A stretch of DNA of 64,000 bases, taken from positions 13,270,501 through 13,334,500 of the forward strand of contig CM040086.1 in assembly GCA_022496805.1 (NCBI GenBank), in the 5' to 3' direction. Both the position numbers and the translations under genes were made by a program. This DNA is from Pohlia nutans (taxonomy: Eukaryota; Streptophyta; Bryopsida; Bryales; Mniaceae). This document shows, in pieces, positions 35,051-46,600 of the stretch. The notes under the pieces were generated by a model that made no database searches, was not told the origin of the DNA, and saw only the letters and a program-made list of their open reading frames with translations. Every line of letters starts with the position of its first letter. Position 1 is the first letter of the stretch.

Positions 35051-36342
35051 ATTGGGTGATCTCCCGATATTCTTCTGCTATTGTAACTCTTTACGGAATT
35101 GATATCACGTTAACACTTTGCATCGACTTCTTGCAGAATGTGATTGTGTTTTCGGTCAACGGTGTACTTTGCTTCGAGGATTACGAGGGCATCAACCCTG
35201 CTGTGTTCGACGTTAAGAGAATCTGTCGACGTCCCGGACTGCATGGTTTTTTCCGGAACTTCTTGAACTATTTTCATATCGGCATCTGGTCTTCGATGCC
35301 TGCTGGACGACTCCGGCATGTTATTCAATTTTTGCTGCCATAGGACATTACCTCACAACTATTATTTGTTTATGGACGAAATAAGTGCCATAACCCAAAT
35401 TGGTACCCTTACTGCGAGAAGCGGATTCAGCGCCTAACGAAAGATTGCAGGACTCGGGAAATTTGTCGTCCGGATCGTATATTGATGGTGGATGACTGCC
35501 AATGGAGGAATAGGCGGAATGGTAATCTGTGCTGCTATTTTCCGAGGTCCTGGAAAGAGGAGCTGGAGTTTCCGAATTCTCGGAATGTCATTCCAAATAT
35601 CTCTACAGCGTTGCTGCCCTTTATTATGCCTCTTTTTTCCTATAAAAGTGTTAGTCAATTCCTCTTGAACTCTGAGATGGATGGGAAATTCCGTCGCCAA
35701 CTCTTGCGCGAGGCTAGGCCGCACTTGTAGTCTATATGTATAGATGGAATCGACGCTCATGGCAGTCATTACAACGACTACATAGCTTTTGACGGCTTTA
35801 TCGGGGATCCCCCGATAGTTCGTTGATGGCATGGATGGAGAGGTCGACCATTCAAAATTTGTACAATTTATTGCCCCTTAATTCCAAGCGGGGATGTTGT
35901 CATATATTCAATTGAAATTCTTAGTTTAAAGCCTTCTAATTGAATACTGTTACTGAGTGAGGTTTATAATTTGCTTTCCTAACTCGGTTAGTCATAATGC
36001 AATGGTACTTGTCACTTTTATTTAGCAAATTGTTTCAATTCACTTTAGAATATAATAATTCTATATAGAATAATTTCAGAGTTCCTTATATTTAAAGCAT
36101 TTACGTCTTCAATTCGAACACACGTTTCCCTCATGTCCTTCAATTACCATTGCTACATGTTATATTATGAATCGTCCAAATATTACTAAGAGGACATCGG
36201 GGGATCCCCGTATTCTGGAAAGAGCCATTACATAGTCAATTTCTTACAGTATTTCTTCGTATACACTGTTTTATCAGTTTGATCTCGTATATTATTATGT
36301 CATTAGTCCTATTTTTTGTAGGAAATCCGGAGATCCCCCGAT
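35051..36342. repeat. last palindromic motif copies of the 20-36 kb unit
   Basis: Copies lie at 35051-35069 (ATTGGGTGATCTCCCGATA), 35799-35816 (TATCGGGGATCCCCCGATA), 36195-36211 and 36325-36342. None is seen in the plastid-derived DNA that follows. Confidence 0.7.
35137..35730 (+). pseudogene. second FCP1/NIF-like HAD segment, degenerate
   Basis: After an acceptor (TTCTTGCAG|AATGTG) the frame reads IVFSVNGVLCFEDYEG, RPGLHGFFRNFL, IGIWSSMPAG and, after an in-frame TAG at 35341-35343, ILMVDDCQWRNR. The layout matches the gene at 32733, but the motif-I nucleophile Asp is Ser. With the stop it is probably non-functional, or another intron skips the stop. Tandem relative of the upstream HAD gene. 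Confidence 0.55.
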
Positions 36343-36420
36343 CCCTTGCACCATGTTCAGTCCAGAATTGACGCCAAAGTCCATATTTAGTTAAATATCG
36401 CATATAAATTACATTTTTCA
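35731..36420. other. spacer, no gene recognised
   Basis: AT-rich DNA holding three palindromic motifs; otherwise nothing supported. Confidence 0.5.
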
Positions 36421-36649
36421 ATTTAAGAAGCTTTGGTATACAGAAAGGACCTCACCGTTGAAGAAAAAGTCATAGAAACAACGGAATCCATTATTTTTCT
36501 TATTTCAAGGTCCTATTCTTTTGTGAATAAGAAAGTTTTTAACTAAAAGAAATTATGGCTAGGAAGGTTAAAGTAGCAAAAGCCATTAGAATTTTACTTT
36601 ATACACTAGAATAGCCAATTTTTTTTATTAACAATTAAAGAAAAAAATT

Positions 36650-36655
<6 letters not shown>

Positions 36656-36739
<84 letters not shown>
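36656..36739. repeat. (TA)n microsatellite
   Basis: About 42 uninterrupted TA units. Confidence 0.98.
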
Positions 36740-36741
<2 letters not shown>

Positions 36742-37009
36742 TATTTTTTAATGATTAAAAAATAATTATAATTAAATCATATATATAGTGTTTATTCCGT
36801 TCTTTTAAAAGAATTTTCAAAAAATATAATCAATAAATTTAATTTTATTACTTTTATTTTTTATTTAACTTTTTTGTTAATAAAAAATAATAATAATAAG
36901 AAATAAATTTTAAAATTTATATTGTAAATAAAACTTTATTTTTAATAAAAATAATAAATTTTTATTCTTTAATTAAAATCAATTAGTAATTTATAAGAGT
37001 AGACATCAA

Positions 37010-37857
37010 TGACTAGAGTTAAACGTGGATATGTAGCTCGAAAACGACGAAAAAATATTTCTACACTTACATCTGGATTTCAGGGGGCCCATTCAAAACT
37101 ATTTCGAACAACCAATCAACAAAGAATACGAGCTTTGATCCCTAAACGCCCCAGCGTCTAGAAACTGGATGACGAACGGATTCAAAGCCTTCTCACGTTC
37201 TCACCAATGCTTGGATGAAACTCATCCAATTTTTTGGAGATTCTTCACCAAGTTCTTGTCCTATCTAATGGCTGGATTTAGTCATACTAGAGTACATATT
37301 TTTCTAAAATTACAAATGTAGAAGTATGTCAAGTCGTTGACTAAGCCAAAATTGCATTGACTACAATTCAAAAGTGGAATCATGAAAATGAGGTCATAAG
37401 TATAAGAAACACATAAATTTCAAAGAATCACCACATTTAAGAGTATCTCATTTCAAACTCATTCCAACAAATTTTACTCAAAAAATATTGAAATTTAGTT
37501 TGTAATCGAATTTAGAAGGAATTTTTAATAAAATCTAGAACTTTCATTTGTACATCAATTCCAGAATATTCTTCTAAATAGTAGTTTATAATGTTTTTTC
37601 TCAAATCGTCAATTCCAGGGACACCCTGGTACATTTAGGGGTTAACTTCTTCGTATCGACATAGAAATAATCGAAAAAGAGATCTTCGTCCCTATGGATT
37701 ACTCGTATTAATGCAGTGGCTTGAAAATAATGGAATTTCTTATAACAAATTGATTCAAAATTTATATCAAAATCAAGCTCTTTTTTAATCAAAAAGTGCT
37801 TGCGCAAATAACTTTACTAGATTACAATTGCTTTTTTACAATATTAAAAAAAATTAG
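37010..37857 (+). pseudogene. rpl20: rpl20, split by a TTAA element and frameshifted
   Basis: Plastid ribosomal protein L20 of the large subunit. [16 protein letters not shown] starts at 37010 and continues to RAL at about 37138. Element A (37139-37641) then interrupts. The frame resumes after the second TTAA as TSSYRHRNNRKRDLR; removing the insert gives GCT TTA ACT TCT, i.e. RALTSS, so the target was TTAA in the gene. A later frameshift and stops break the rest (LWITRINAVA, then NNGISYNKLIQNLYQNQ in another frame). It faces rps18 tail to tail, as in land plants. Confidence 0.93.
37139..37641. mobile_element. TTAA-flanked small transposon A (503 bp) in rpl20
   Basis: The left flank is TTGA (mutated TTAA, 37135-37138) then TCCCTAAACG; the right end is CATTTAGGGG followed by TTAA (37642-37645). 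The insertion exactly duplicated the TTAA of rpl20. The interior is non-coding. Confidence 0.82.
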
Positions 37858-38010
37858 TGAATAATAAAAAATAAAAAAAAATATTAAATAAAAATTCTTC
37901 CCTAGAATCTAATTGCTCCAAGGGAAATTAAATTATTAGAAAAAAAAGTATAAGAAATCTAGAAAATTTTAGCAATAATAAATAAAAATTAATTAATCAA
38001 TTTTCATTAT

Positions 38011-38235
38011 CTAACAAGGTAATAAAGCTAAAACCCGAGTTCTTTTAATAGCAATAGTCATTAAACACTGTTGTTTGGAAGTTAATCTATTCATTCGTCT
38101 AGATAAGATTTTTCCTTGTTCACTGATGAATCTACGAAGCAAATTTATATTTTTGTAATCAATAATGTCACCCGATCTAATTGATGGTAAACGCCTGCAA
38201 GAAGATTGCTTAGATTTATTTATAGCTTGTTTCAT
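38011..38235 (-). CDS. rps18: rps18, open (NUPT copy)
   Basis: Plastid ribosomal protein S18, 74 codons: [19 protein letters not shown] ... [33 protein letters not shown]. It is open from ATG 38235 to TAG 38011, slightly shorter at the C terminus than typical. Because rpl33 has lost its stop, both form one continuous reading frame. Probably not expressed in the nucleus. Confidence 0.88.
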   Translation of the reverse strand: MKQAINKSKQSSCRRLPSIRSGDIIDYKNINLLRRFISEQGKILSRRMNRLTSKQQCLMTIAIKRTRVLALLPC

Positions 38236-38440
38236 AAAAACTATTAATTTTTTTATTTGCTTGTGAATTGTATACTTATTACAATAAGAACAAAATTTGT
38301 TTAATTCTAATCGAATAGGCCTATTACGACGGTTTTTTTGAGTAGTATATCTAGAAACACCTAAAAAAAATTTCATTATTTTGAGCACAATTAGTACATT
38401 CAAAAGTTATTGTCACTCTTACTTCTTTATTTTTAGCCAT
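38236..38440 (-). pseudogene. rpl33: rpl33, frameshifted and lacking a stop
   Basis: Plastid ribosomal protein L33. [15 protein letters not shown] starts at 38440; a frameshift in a T8 run (about 38360-38368) separates it from [20 protein letters not shown] and [16 protein letters not shown]. The usual stop after IKK is lost and the frame runs into rps18. The zinc-binding Cys pairs are still visible. Confidence 0.88.
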
Positions 38441-38604
38441 AATACTATTTATGTTGAATACTGAATCTCTAAAATTTATAAAAGGTTTTTTAAAAAACTA
38501 GCAATTTAATTTAATTAGTTAGCAAATTATAATTATAATTAAAAACTAAAAAAAAAAATTATTTATAACATAACTTTTTGTTTTGTTATATAAAAATATA
38601 TTTT

Positions 38605-38733
38605 TTAAGAAAAAGGCAGAATTAAAGCATTTGGAAAAAATTGATTAATTTCTATTAATAAAACAGCTAAAAATCCAAACCATAAAGTCACTAATACATG
38701 TGCGGTAGAGAGATACGTTTTTACATCTTGCAT
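38605..38733 (-). CDS. psaJ: psaJ, open (NUPT copy)
   Basis: Photosystem I subunit IX, 42 residues: [14 protein letters not shown], one transmembrane helix ([14 protein letters not shown]), [16 protein letters not shown]. Normal length. Position between rpl33 and trnP is as in plastomes. Confidence 0.93.
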   Translation of the reverse strand: MQDVKTYLSTAHVLVTLWFGFLAVLLIEINQFFPNALILPFS

Positions 38734-38964
38734 TGTAGGTCTCCTTATTATAAAATTTTGGTAAACATTGTTGTATTTCTTATAATTCTTTTATTTGATG
38801 AAAAAAAAAATTAAGTTTCTTAAAAAAAAACAAATGAATTAAAATTTACTGTCTATATTTTATTTTATTTACCTTTTCTTTTTATCTTAAATAGTCCTTT
38901 TTATGAAAAAATTAATAAATTTATACATAATTTTTAATTTACGTACACACATGTATATATTTAG

Positions 38965-38967
<3 letters not shown>

Positions 38968-39006
<39 letters not shown>
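38968..39006. repeat. (AT)n microsatellite
   Basis: About 19 AT units in the psaJ-trnP spacer. Confidence 0.95.
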
Positions 39007-39008
<2 letters not shown>

Positions 39009-39160
39009 ACATTTTATATCTATTTTTCAAATTAAATAACTCTAATAATTTTCTTTAGAAATTATTACAAAAAATAATGAATAAATGAATAAAAAGTGTA
39101 GGAAAAACGTAATAATTAAGATACAATTAAAAAGAATAGAAAGTAATAATTAATCATAGG

Positions 39161-39234
39161 AGGGATGTAGTGCAGTTTGGTAGCGCGTTTGTTTTGGGTA
39201 CAGAATGTTGCAAGTTCGAATCCTGTCATCCCTA
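39161..39234 (+). tRNA. trnP-UGG: trnP-UGG (NUPT copy)
   Basis: AGGGATGTAGTGCAGTTTGG opens a 74-nt plastid tRNA-Pro with anticodon TGG in TTTTGGG and 3' CATCCCTA pairing with the 5' end. Some stem changes relative to typical sequences (AGAATGTTGCAAG). Confidence 0.92.
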
Positions 39235-39358
39235 CCTGAAAATGTGTTTGATAAAATTTTACTTTAAAGTAAATTAGTAATTTTAAAATAATTTAGTTTT
39301 TGGTATAAATATATAATTTTTAAAAAAAAATTGTTTTTAAGAAATTTATTTGAAATAA

Positions 39359-39432
39359 GTGCTCTTAGTTCAACCCGGTAGAACACAGGTCCCCAAAACC
39401 TGATGTCGTAGGTTCAAATCCTACGGAGCGAG
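39359..39432 (+). tRNA. trnW-CCA: trnW-CCA (NUPT copy)
   Basis: 74 nt with anticodon CCA in CCCCAAA and the T-arm GGTTCAAATCC. The acceptor stem has a few changed bases. Neighbour of trnP and petG as in plastomes. Confidence 0.92.
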
Positions 39433-39559
39433 ACTATGAAAATATTTTGAAAGAAAATATGAATTAAAAAAATTTAATTAAAATTTAATTTATTTATTAA
39501 TAATTCTCTCTATAGTGAAAAATAAAAAGTCTTTAAATTTAAATTTTATCTATATTTAA

Positions 39560-39673
39560 TTAAAGATCTAATTGGTCACCACGTCGATATTGTAAGTAGG
39601 TGGTTACAAACAATCCATCTAAAGTTATCGGAATTAATCCTAGTACAATTCCAGATAGAAATGCTTCAACCAT
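39560..39673 (-). CDS. petG: petG, open (NUPT copy)
   Basis: Cytochrome b6f subunit V, exactly 37 residues: [18 protein letters not shown], a single membrane helix, then [14 protein letters not shown] and TAA. No damage is seen. Confidence 0.95.
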   Translation of the reverse strand: MVEAFLSGIVLGLIPITLDGLFVTTYLQYRRGDQLDL

Positions 39674-39679
39674 TTTTAA

Positions 39680-40080
39680 TTCTAGTAAAATAATGTTTAA
39701 GTCAAAAACTAACTAAATTTATTAGTAATCCCAAATTTTACTCAAGAAATACAATGAATCTAATCTGACCTTAAAAGTTATATTTTTATAGTTTCTTAGA
39801 TAATAATTGATTATAGTAAGCATGAGAAAAATCCTTATGATAATATAACAAATTTAGTATACATCTTTTGTAAAACAATTACCTAAATTCTTTGTTAATT
39901 AATTTTTATTAATTAAAATACTTTAGAAATTATACCTATGACATTGACTTTATTTTGTTCAATGCTTTTTTATAGTAGCAGATTTAACTAATTTAGCCAC
40001 TGTTTTACTCTAGATGATTTCTATTTTTTATAAAAATGTAAGTGAAATTTCACTTGTTATATCAATAACACACAGCTTAA
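39680..40080. other. petG-psbE spacer, left part
   Basis: AT-rich. petL is expected here on the minus strand, but I could not recognise it; it may be lost or decayed. Confidence 0.5.
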
Positions 40081-40990
40081 CCCCTAAAGGACCATGCTCA
40101 TTCCTAAAATTTTATCACTTTCTCGTGATGCTTTTAGAAAGGCAATTGTATCTCTTGATTGGTATTCATGTAGAAAACTTCACCGTTGAAGTTCGAAAAG
40201 GACCTAGTCATGAGACTGTACATCAATTTTCAGAACAATCTACTGTATATATTACATGATTATAAGGTTTGATCATAAGTCGATTTCTGAAAATTTTGAA
40301 TAAAACCGACAGGTCATTCATTGCAAACTTTCTCATAAATTTAAAAACCATGATTAGCGTTTGAAAGTTTAAGAGCATACAAAGATGTCCTATATCAAGG
40401 TGCCCACAAAAAAAGGGTGTTCTAAAACTAAATACAACAACAATGATTGATTCTCAAAGATTTATGTTTGGATGAAGTAACTTGTTGGTGACTTGTTGAG
40501 CCGGTGTTTGTAATCGTTATTAATTTTTACATTGCACAAATGTTTTAAAGAATTCAAACATATATTTGGAATATTCCAAAATATTATAAAATATGTAGAA
40601 AAGATTCCAATTATTTTGAAAAAATTCCATTTAAAATATATTTAAACATTTTCCGTAATTATTTTATAGTGTTAATGATGCAATAATGGCAAATATTTTA
40701 CATATTGGACACTTTTTTTTTTTTTTACGAATGTGACGTCAAAGTGTGAAAACGCCTCCAAGTCGTCAACCGCCCTAACTACCATGTCCCAAGTTCACTT
40801 ACGTTGACATTTTAATTTTTTCCCAATGAATCAATCAACGTAATTGGAAATCTTGAAGGATTTTTGTGTTCTTGAAACGAACATTTTCAATTCTTTACTT
40901 AACATTGAGTCAAATTTATGAGATCCGAACAAGTAATTAAAGTAATGAAATTATTCTTGGACACAATGTGTCCACCTGGTCCTTTAGGGG
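40081..40990. mobile_element. TTAA-flanked small transposon B (910 bp)
   Basis: TTAA (40077-40080) then CCCCTAAAGGACCA; TGGTCCTTTAGGGG then TTAA (40991-40994). The 14-bp terminal inverted repeat is perfect and the TTAA duplication is perfect. This is the clearest member of the family. No transposase frame; the open frame at 40014-40259 lies across its edge and is chance. Confidence 0.88.
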
Positions 40991-40994
40991 TTAA

Positions 40995-41543
40995 ACTAAA
41001 AGCAAAAAAAAAATTATATTTTATTAAGCAAAATAACTTTTTTTAAATTATTTATTAAGCATAACAGTTTTTATTAATCAATTGTTTCGTAATCTACATA
41101 TTAAATACAAACTTTATTTAATTAAAAAAAAAGTTATTTTTTCATTTAGTATATAAATATATTAGTTTTTGTTAAAAGTATCTATCTATATATCTATCAT
41201 CTATCTATTTTTTATTTTTTATCATTAATTTTATTTCTAATTTAATTTGCAAAACATTAACAATTTAAATTAGTATAATATTGTTAAAAAGTTTTATATT
41301 TTACATTATAAACTAATAAATTTATGAAATTGATTATAAAATCTATAAAAATTGAAGTTTTTGGAGATTTTTGTATTTTATTTGTCTTGTTGCGTCAAAA
41401 CAACCCTAGATATACTTATTTAGTATGCTTCAAAAATACCTTTGGTATAATATTAGTAATCTAACTAGGCTAAAAAAATGATTTTATTATATTTTAGAAA
41501 AAAATTAGGCTTACTTTTTTCTTCCTAGCCTTTACAAATATAT
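40995..41543. other. petG-psbE spacer, right part
   Basis: Very AT-rich plastid-like spacer. Nothing recognised. Confidence 0.5.
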
Positions 41544-41807
41544 ATGGAGCTAAGCATGTCTGGAAATACAAGAGAACGCCCTTTTGCTGATATTATTACC
41601 AGTATTCGATATTGGGTGATCCACAACATAACTATACCATCTTTGTTTATTGCAAGTTGGTTGTTTGTTAGTACAAGTTTGGGTTATGACATTTTTGGAA
41701 GCCCTCGGCCAAATGAATATTTTACAGAAAGCCGACAAGAACTTCCTTTAATTACTGGTCGTTTCAATTCACTAGAACAACTTGATGAATTTACTAGATC
41801 TTTTTAG
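41544..41807 (+). CDS. psbE: psbE, open (NUPT copy)
   Basis: Cytochrome b559 alpha subunit of photosystem II. The normal start is probably [10 protein letters not shown] at 41556; an upstream in-frame ATG adds four residues. The haem-ligand region [14 protein letters not shown] with its His is kept, followed by the membrane helix and [12 protein letters not shown] ... EEFTRSF-like end. Several unusual Gly-to-Ser/Arg changes (STSLGYD, NTRERPF) suggest decay without a stop. Confidence 0.93.
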   Translation: MELSMSGNTRERPFADIITSIRYWVIHNITIPSLFIASWLFVSTSLGYDIFGSPRPNEYFTESRQELPLITGRFNSLEQLDEFTRSF

Positions 41808-41813
41808 GTATCA

Positions 41814-41938
41814 AAGACTATAGATAGAACTTATCCAAGTTTTATAGTTAGGTGGTTGGCCGTGCCTGGACTAGCTATACCTACAATTTTTTTCTCGGAT
41901 CAATATCAACAATGCAATTTATTCAACGATTAATTTGA
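41814..41938 (+). pseudogene. psbF: psbF, start lost and frameshifted
   Basis: Cytochrome b559 beta subunit. [16 protein letters not shown] follows an AAG where ATG is expected; a missing base in PTIFF|GSIS shifts the frame before STMQFIQR. Order psbE-psbF-psbL-psbJ is the normal operon. Confidence 0.9.
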
Positions 41939-41967
41939 ATAATAAACTTTAGTTAAAATGTAAAGAT

Positions 41968-42084
41968 ATGACACAACCAAACCCAAACAAACAAAGTGTA
42001 GAATTAAATCGTACTAGCCTCTATTGGGGTTTATTATTGATTTTTGTATTAGTTGTTTAATTTTCTAATTATTTCTTTAATTAA
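41968..42084 (+). pseudogene. psbL: psbL with an internal stop
   Basis: Photosystem II L subunit, normal length of 38 codons: [20 protein letters not shown], then TAA at 42058-42060 in place of a Leu codon before FSNYFFN. Confidence 0.93.
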
Positions 42085-42193
42085 TTAGAACAAAAATTTC
42101 TTTGCCTTATTTGGAACGAATTAATTTTTTTTTCCCTTTCTAGAATCAATGATAACATTACGACATTTAGCAGTAAATTGTAGTCAAAATCTA

Positions 42194-42316
42194 ATGGCAA
42201 ATACCACTGGAAGAATTCCTTTATAATTAATAGGTACTGTAGCTAGTACTCTTGTAATTGGTTTAGTAGGTATCTTTTTTTATGGCTCATAATCATGATT
42301 AGGTTCATCTTTATAA
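42194..42316 (+). pseudogene. psbJ: psbJ with internal stops
   Basis: Photosystem II J subunit, 40 codons: MANTTGRIPL, TAA at the conserved Trp, then LIGTV ... IGLVGIFFYGS, TAA and TGA within the C-terminal YSGLGSSL equivalent. Length is preserved with no indel. Confidence 0.9.
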
Positions 42317-43600
42317 AAATTAACGTTTTGAACCTATATAGAAAATTATTCATAAAAAACAATTTATAAGAGAGAATTAAAAAAAAATTCATTGAACAAA
42401 TTTTTTCAAACATTTTGTTACTTAACTAATAATAATATTGAAAAGATGTTATGAAATTTTATTGCATATAATTTTATAATATCTTTTTAATTTAGTAAAC
42501 AATAACTAAATTTTATTGTTCTAACTTTCTTTAATAATAGAATATTAAAAAAATATTACATGTATATTTTGTATTAACATTTTTAAAATGTAATTAAAAA
42601 ATGAAGTTTGTTTTTCAAAACAAGTCATTTTTAAAAGTTAAATAAAAAATCTATTAAATTTTCACAATAAGCAATATGAGCCATTTTTATGTATAATTCA
42701 TCAGCTTTCCATTTTTTATAAGATACAATTAATTTAAGAATCAAATACAAAAAATATTTTTTTGGTGATTTTCTCCTTTTACTTTTATATATATACATTT
42801 ATTATTATTTTTTGAAACTTTTTTTTCTCTAGATAAGTAATTTTCTTAAACCTTTGTTTTCTCTGGATAAATAATTTTTTTGACTAATAAATGAATGTGA
42901 TCAGCAATATATTTTTCAATATAAAAATTTCTTTCTAATAGAGAGAGAATTTTGATTTTTTGATTTTTTTAATTATAAAAATTTTATTACCGTATATTTT
43001 ATTAGTGCAAGTAGCAGTTAATATTTATCATAATTAAAAACATATTTTTATTATAATAAAATATCGATTACTAACATTCTTATTCATTATTTAATAATAT
43101 AATTTACACAATTCTTTTTATTAATATTTGTTTTTTCCAATATGGCAAAATGAAAAAAACTTATTTTAGTTCTATGAAAATGTCTAATGAAATATTATTA
43201 AATTTTCAATTGTCTAAAGCAGATACACAAACATTATTCAATTTTTTATATTATTCTTAGTTAATCTATAGCAAAAGCTAAATGATTTACTCAAAAAAAA
43301 AGAAAAATATATAACTTTATATATATACAATCAATAAAAAATATAGCTATAAAAAAATGGTTCGTCTAATAATAATTTAACTTTTTTTTACACAAAATTG
43401 AATAAAAATTCAAATATTAAATAAAAAAATATATAAAACTTTCGTATCCAAATGTTTTGAAATTGTAATTATAGATAACTAATCTTTATACATAAGTTTT
43501 ACTCAAATAAGTTATTTATTTTATTAGTTTAATTTAATCTTGGTTTTTATGATTTAAAAAAAAAGTAATCTAGATAAAACTCGCTATTGAAGATGCGTTA
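42317..43600. other. AT-rich plastid-like DNA between psbJ and ycf2
   Basis: petA would be expected after psbJ in a normal plastome but is not seen. The region is over 80% A+T by eye; some may be decayed ycf2 N-terminal DNA. No gene can be supported. Confidence 0.45.
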
Positions 43601-46600
43601 AAAGAAAAAAAATGTTTATCAAATAGATTAATTTGAAAATTATTTACTTTCTGAGTTTTTTGTAGAAATAAAAAACGAAAATAATCAAACAGTTAATTGG
43701 ATTAATAAATTATTTATTATAAAATCTAATTCTTAAGAAAATTTAATAGATATTATTTTAAATGATAACAATATAAATAAGATAAATTTTAATGATGAAA
43801 AAAAAATTCTTTTTCAATAAATCCTATTAAATTAATTCCACGAATTAAAACACATCAAATATTTTAAAAACCAGTAAAGTGGACTTATTTGAAAAATATA
43901 TACTATGGTTTTTTACTTTCAAATGGTGGAAGTATTTAAAAAATATAGTGTTAAATTTATTTACAGAATTATTATTAAATATTAATGATCAATTTAATTA
44001 TATTTTATCAACTGTTTCACAAAATTAAAAAAAATTATAGTATTTATTAAAAACATTATTATTTGATTTAAAAAACAGAATTATTGGTAGTTTATTTGAA
44101 AATTGGAATTTACGTTTATTTAAACAAATCAATAAACAATCTAATAATCAACAAATAATAGAGCCATCTTTTTCTCTCAATTTGGTTACTAAATGGAATA
44201 AACAATATATAGCGACTATAAGTTTTAATTTTTTCATCTATTTTTTTTTTCAGAAATATTTTTCCAGTTTATTAGGCTCAAATTATTTTGAACCATGGGG
44301 ATCTTTTGAAATAATTCAATCTTTAATAGATTCTTCACGTGGAAGAAATTTAGATAATTTGATCCATAATAATTCAATACAAATCATTAAATCAGAAAAT
44401 TTGTTAATACATCTTTTTAGAAATTTAAAACATTATATAAAAAAATGTAAAATTCTACTTATTTACAAAAATAAAAAATAAAAAATAAAAAATAACAAGA
44501 AAGGAGTAGATCTTTCTCGCAGAGAACGAAAACTATTAGTGCAATCTTTGGTAACTAATAAAAGCGTTGAGCAATATAGATCGAGACTTCTAATAATAAC
44601 TCTATAATTTTTCGATTTGATAATCCAATTGTGAAACAACAAAATTTGAAAAATTATTTAGAAAATTCAATTGAAAATTATCAAAAAAATTTAGTAAATT
44701 ATCCATTTCATCAATTTTATTTAGCAATTTTTTTTGTTTTTTTATCTTCCTGGCAAAAAATGACTTTTTTACCTATTCCATGTCAAATTGATACTTTAAA
44801 ATCAACTTTGTATAAAAAACGTGTTCCACTTGAATTAAGACTTTTTTCTTCAAAAGGAATTTTGAAAATAGATTCATTAGAAACTGGAGGCTCTTATTTC
44901 GTTAAAAATTTAGCAGCAAATTCTTTCGTTCCTTTAATAAAAATATCTATAAATAAAATTTTATATAATAAACTTGACATTATAACTGAGAGTTGGATGA
45001 ACGTTTTGATGGAAAGTTTACGAAGATTAAATCTAATTTTAGAATTAGCAAAAAAACTCTCCCCATGTATAGTATGAATGCAAAATATTCATAAACTTAA
45101 TGTAAATCGTTCAACTCAAAATGTGGAATTTGATCCAACCTTTTTACTTGGTATTTTCTTAAAATATTTTCAAACTGGTTTTAATAAAAAAAATACTCAC
45201 AATATAGTTATTATTGGTTCAACTCATTTTCCTAAAAAAGTGGATCCTGCTTTAATTTCTCCAAATAGATTAGATTGATTAATAAATATTCGAATGTTTA
45301 ATATTTTAAAAAGACCAAAAAAAAAATCGATTTTATTACACAATAAAAAATAGTGAATATTTTTATTTGAAAAATAAAAAATCATGTATTAACCCCTAAA
45401 TGACAGAGGGGGTAAGGGCAAAACTTGAATGTGTTATAAAATGTTGCTTCTACAACTTCGATGAAGTTTGGTCCAAAAGAGAAAATGAGAAGCACGATGT
45501 TTAGTAATTATCCGTACGGTCAAACTTTTAAAAAATGTTTTAGATACTCATTAAACGAATTTAGAAGCGTTTATCGTTGAATATTCACCAAAATTACAAA
45601 TTTTGTTTTTAGAATTTGAAATTTGAAATGATTGGTTGAAACTAGACATTCTATTCTACAGTTCAAAAAAGCAAAATCTTAGAAAGAGGGAACATCATTA
45701 CTTTCCCGAAATAGTAAGTTTTGTAACACTAGGACAATGTTGAGGTGTTTGTCTTTGAAAATTTCTCCTTGATGAAGTTTAACTCGGATTGACATGATTC
45801 AAATTGGGTTGGAAAGTAGATTTGATTTTCTATTTGAAAATATTTTATATTTTTTTAAAAATATATTTTTTCATCTCGGGCAGCCCGTAAAAAAATGGCA
45901 GCGACCATAAAATGGTCGTTCAGTCACTTAGGGGTTAACGAATTTGGATATAGAACCATAGGGTATAATGCACAGGATTTATGAAGACTAATTAATGAAA
46001 TTTTATTAATTAGTATTGTTCAAAATCTATTTATGATAGAAAAAAGCACTAGAGAAGATTAGCTTTTCATAGACAAGCTTTAGGTTCTACATATATAAAT
46101 AATAAAATAAATTTTACACAAAATTATGGGATACTTTTTTATAAAGTTGGAAAAGTTCTTATACAAAATTTATTTCTAAAAGACTCATCTAGAAATCCTT
46201 TATATTTTGGTAACGATTTGTGGAATTGTTTTATTATTATTTAACTAAATGGTATTTAGAGCCTTCAATTTTTGAATCAACAATAAAAGAATTAACTATT
46301 TTACCTTGTATTTTAGGTTGTTTAGCTGGGTAAGTTGCTCGAGATTCTTGGTTTATATTAGAAAATAAACGAGATAATTTAATTTTGCTTGATAAATATG
46401 GTGAAAATGATTTTTATTGAGCTTGTAATATTTTAGAAAGTCTTTTAATAGAGATTTCATCGTTAGAAATATTTGAAAAAAAATTACTAATAAAGAAAAT
46501 AGTTTTAAATTTTCAGTTTCAATCAAAAAATCCTTTACATATGATTAAAAAAGGACTTTTTTCAGTAATGAATCAAGATGCAAAAAATACAGTGTTGATT

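Noticed and set aside
40014..40259. 81-residue open frame
   Set aside because: Crosses the edge of the TTAA element at 40081 and has no domain; chance frame.
39680..41543. petL between petG and psbE
   Set aside because: Expected from plastid gene order, but no recognisable sequence on either strand.
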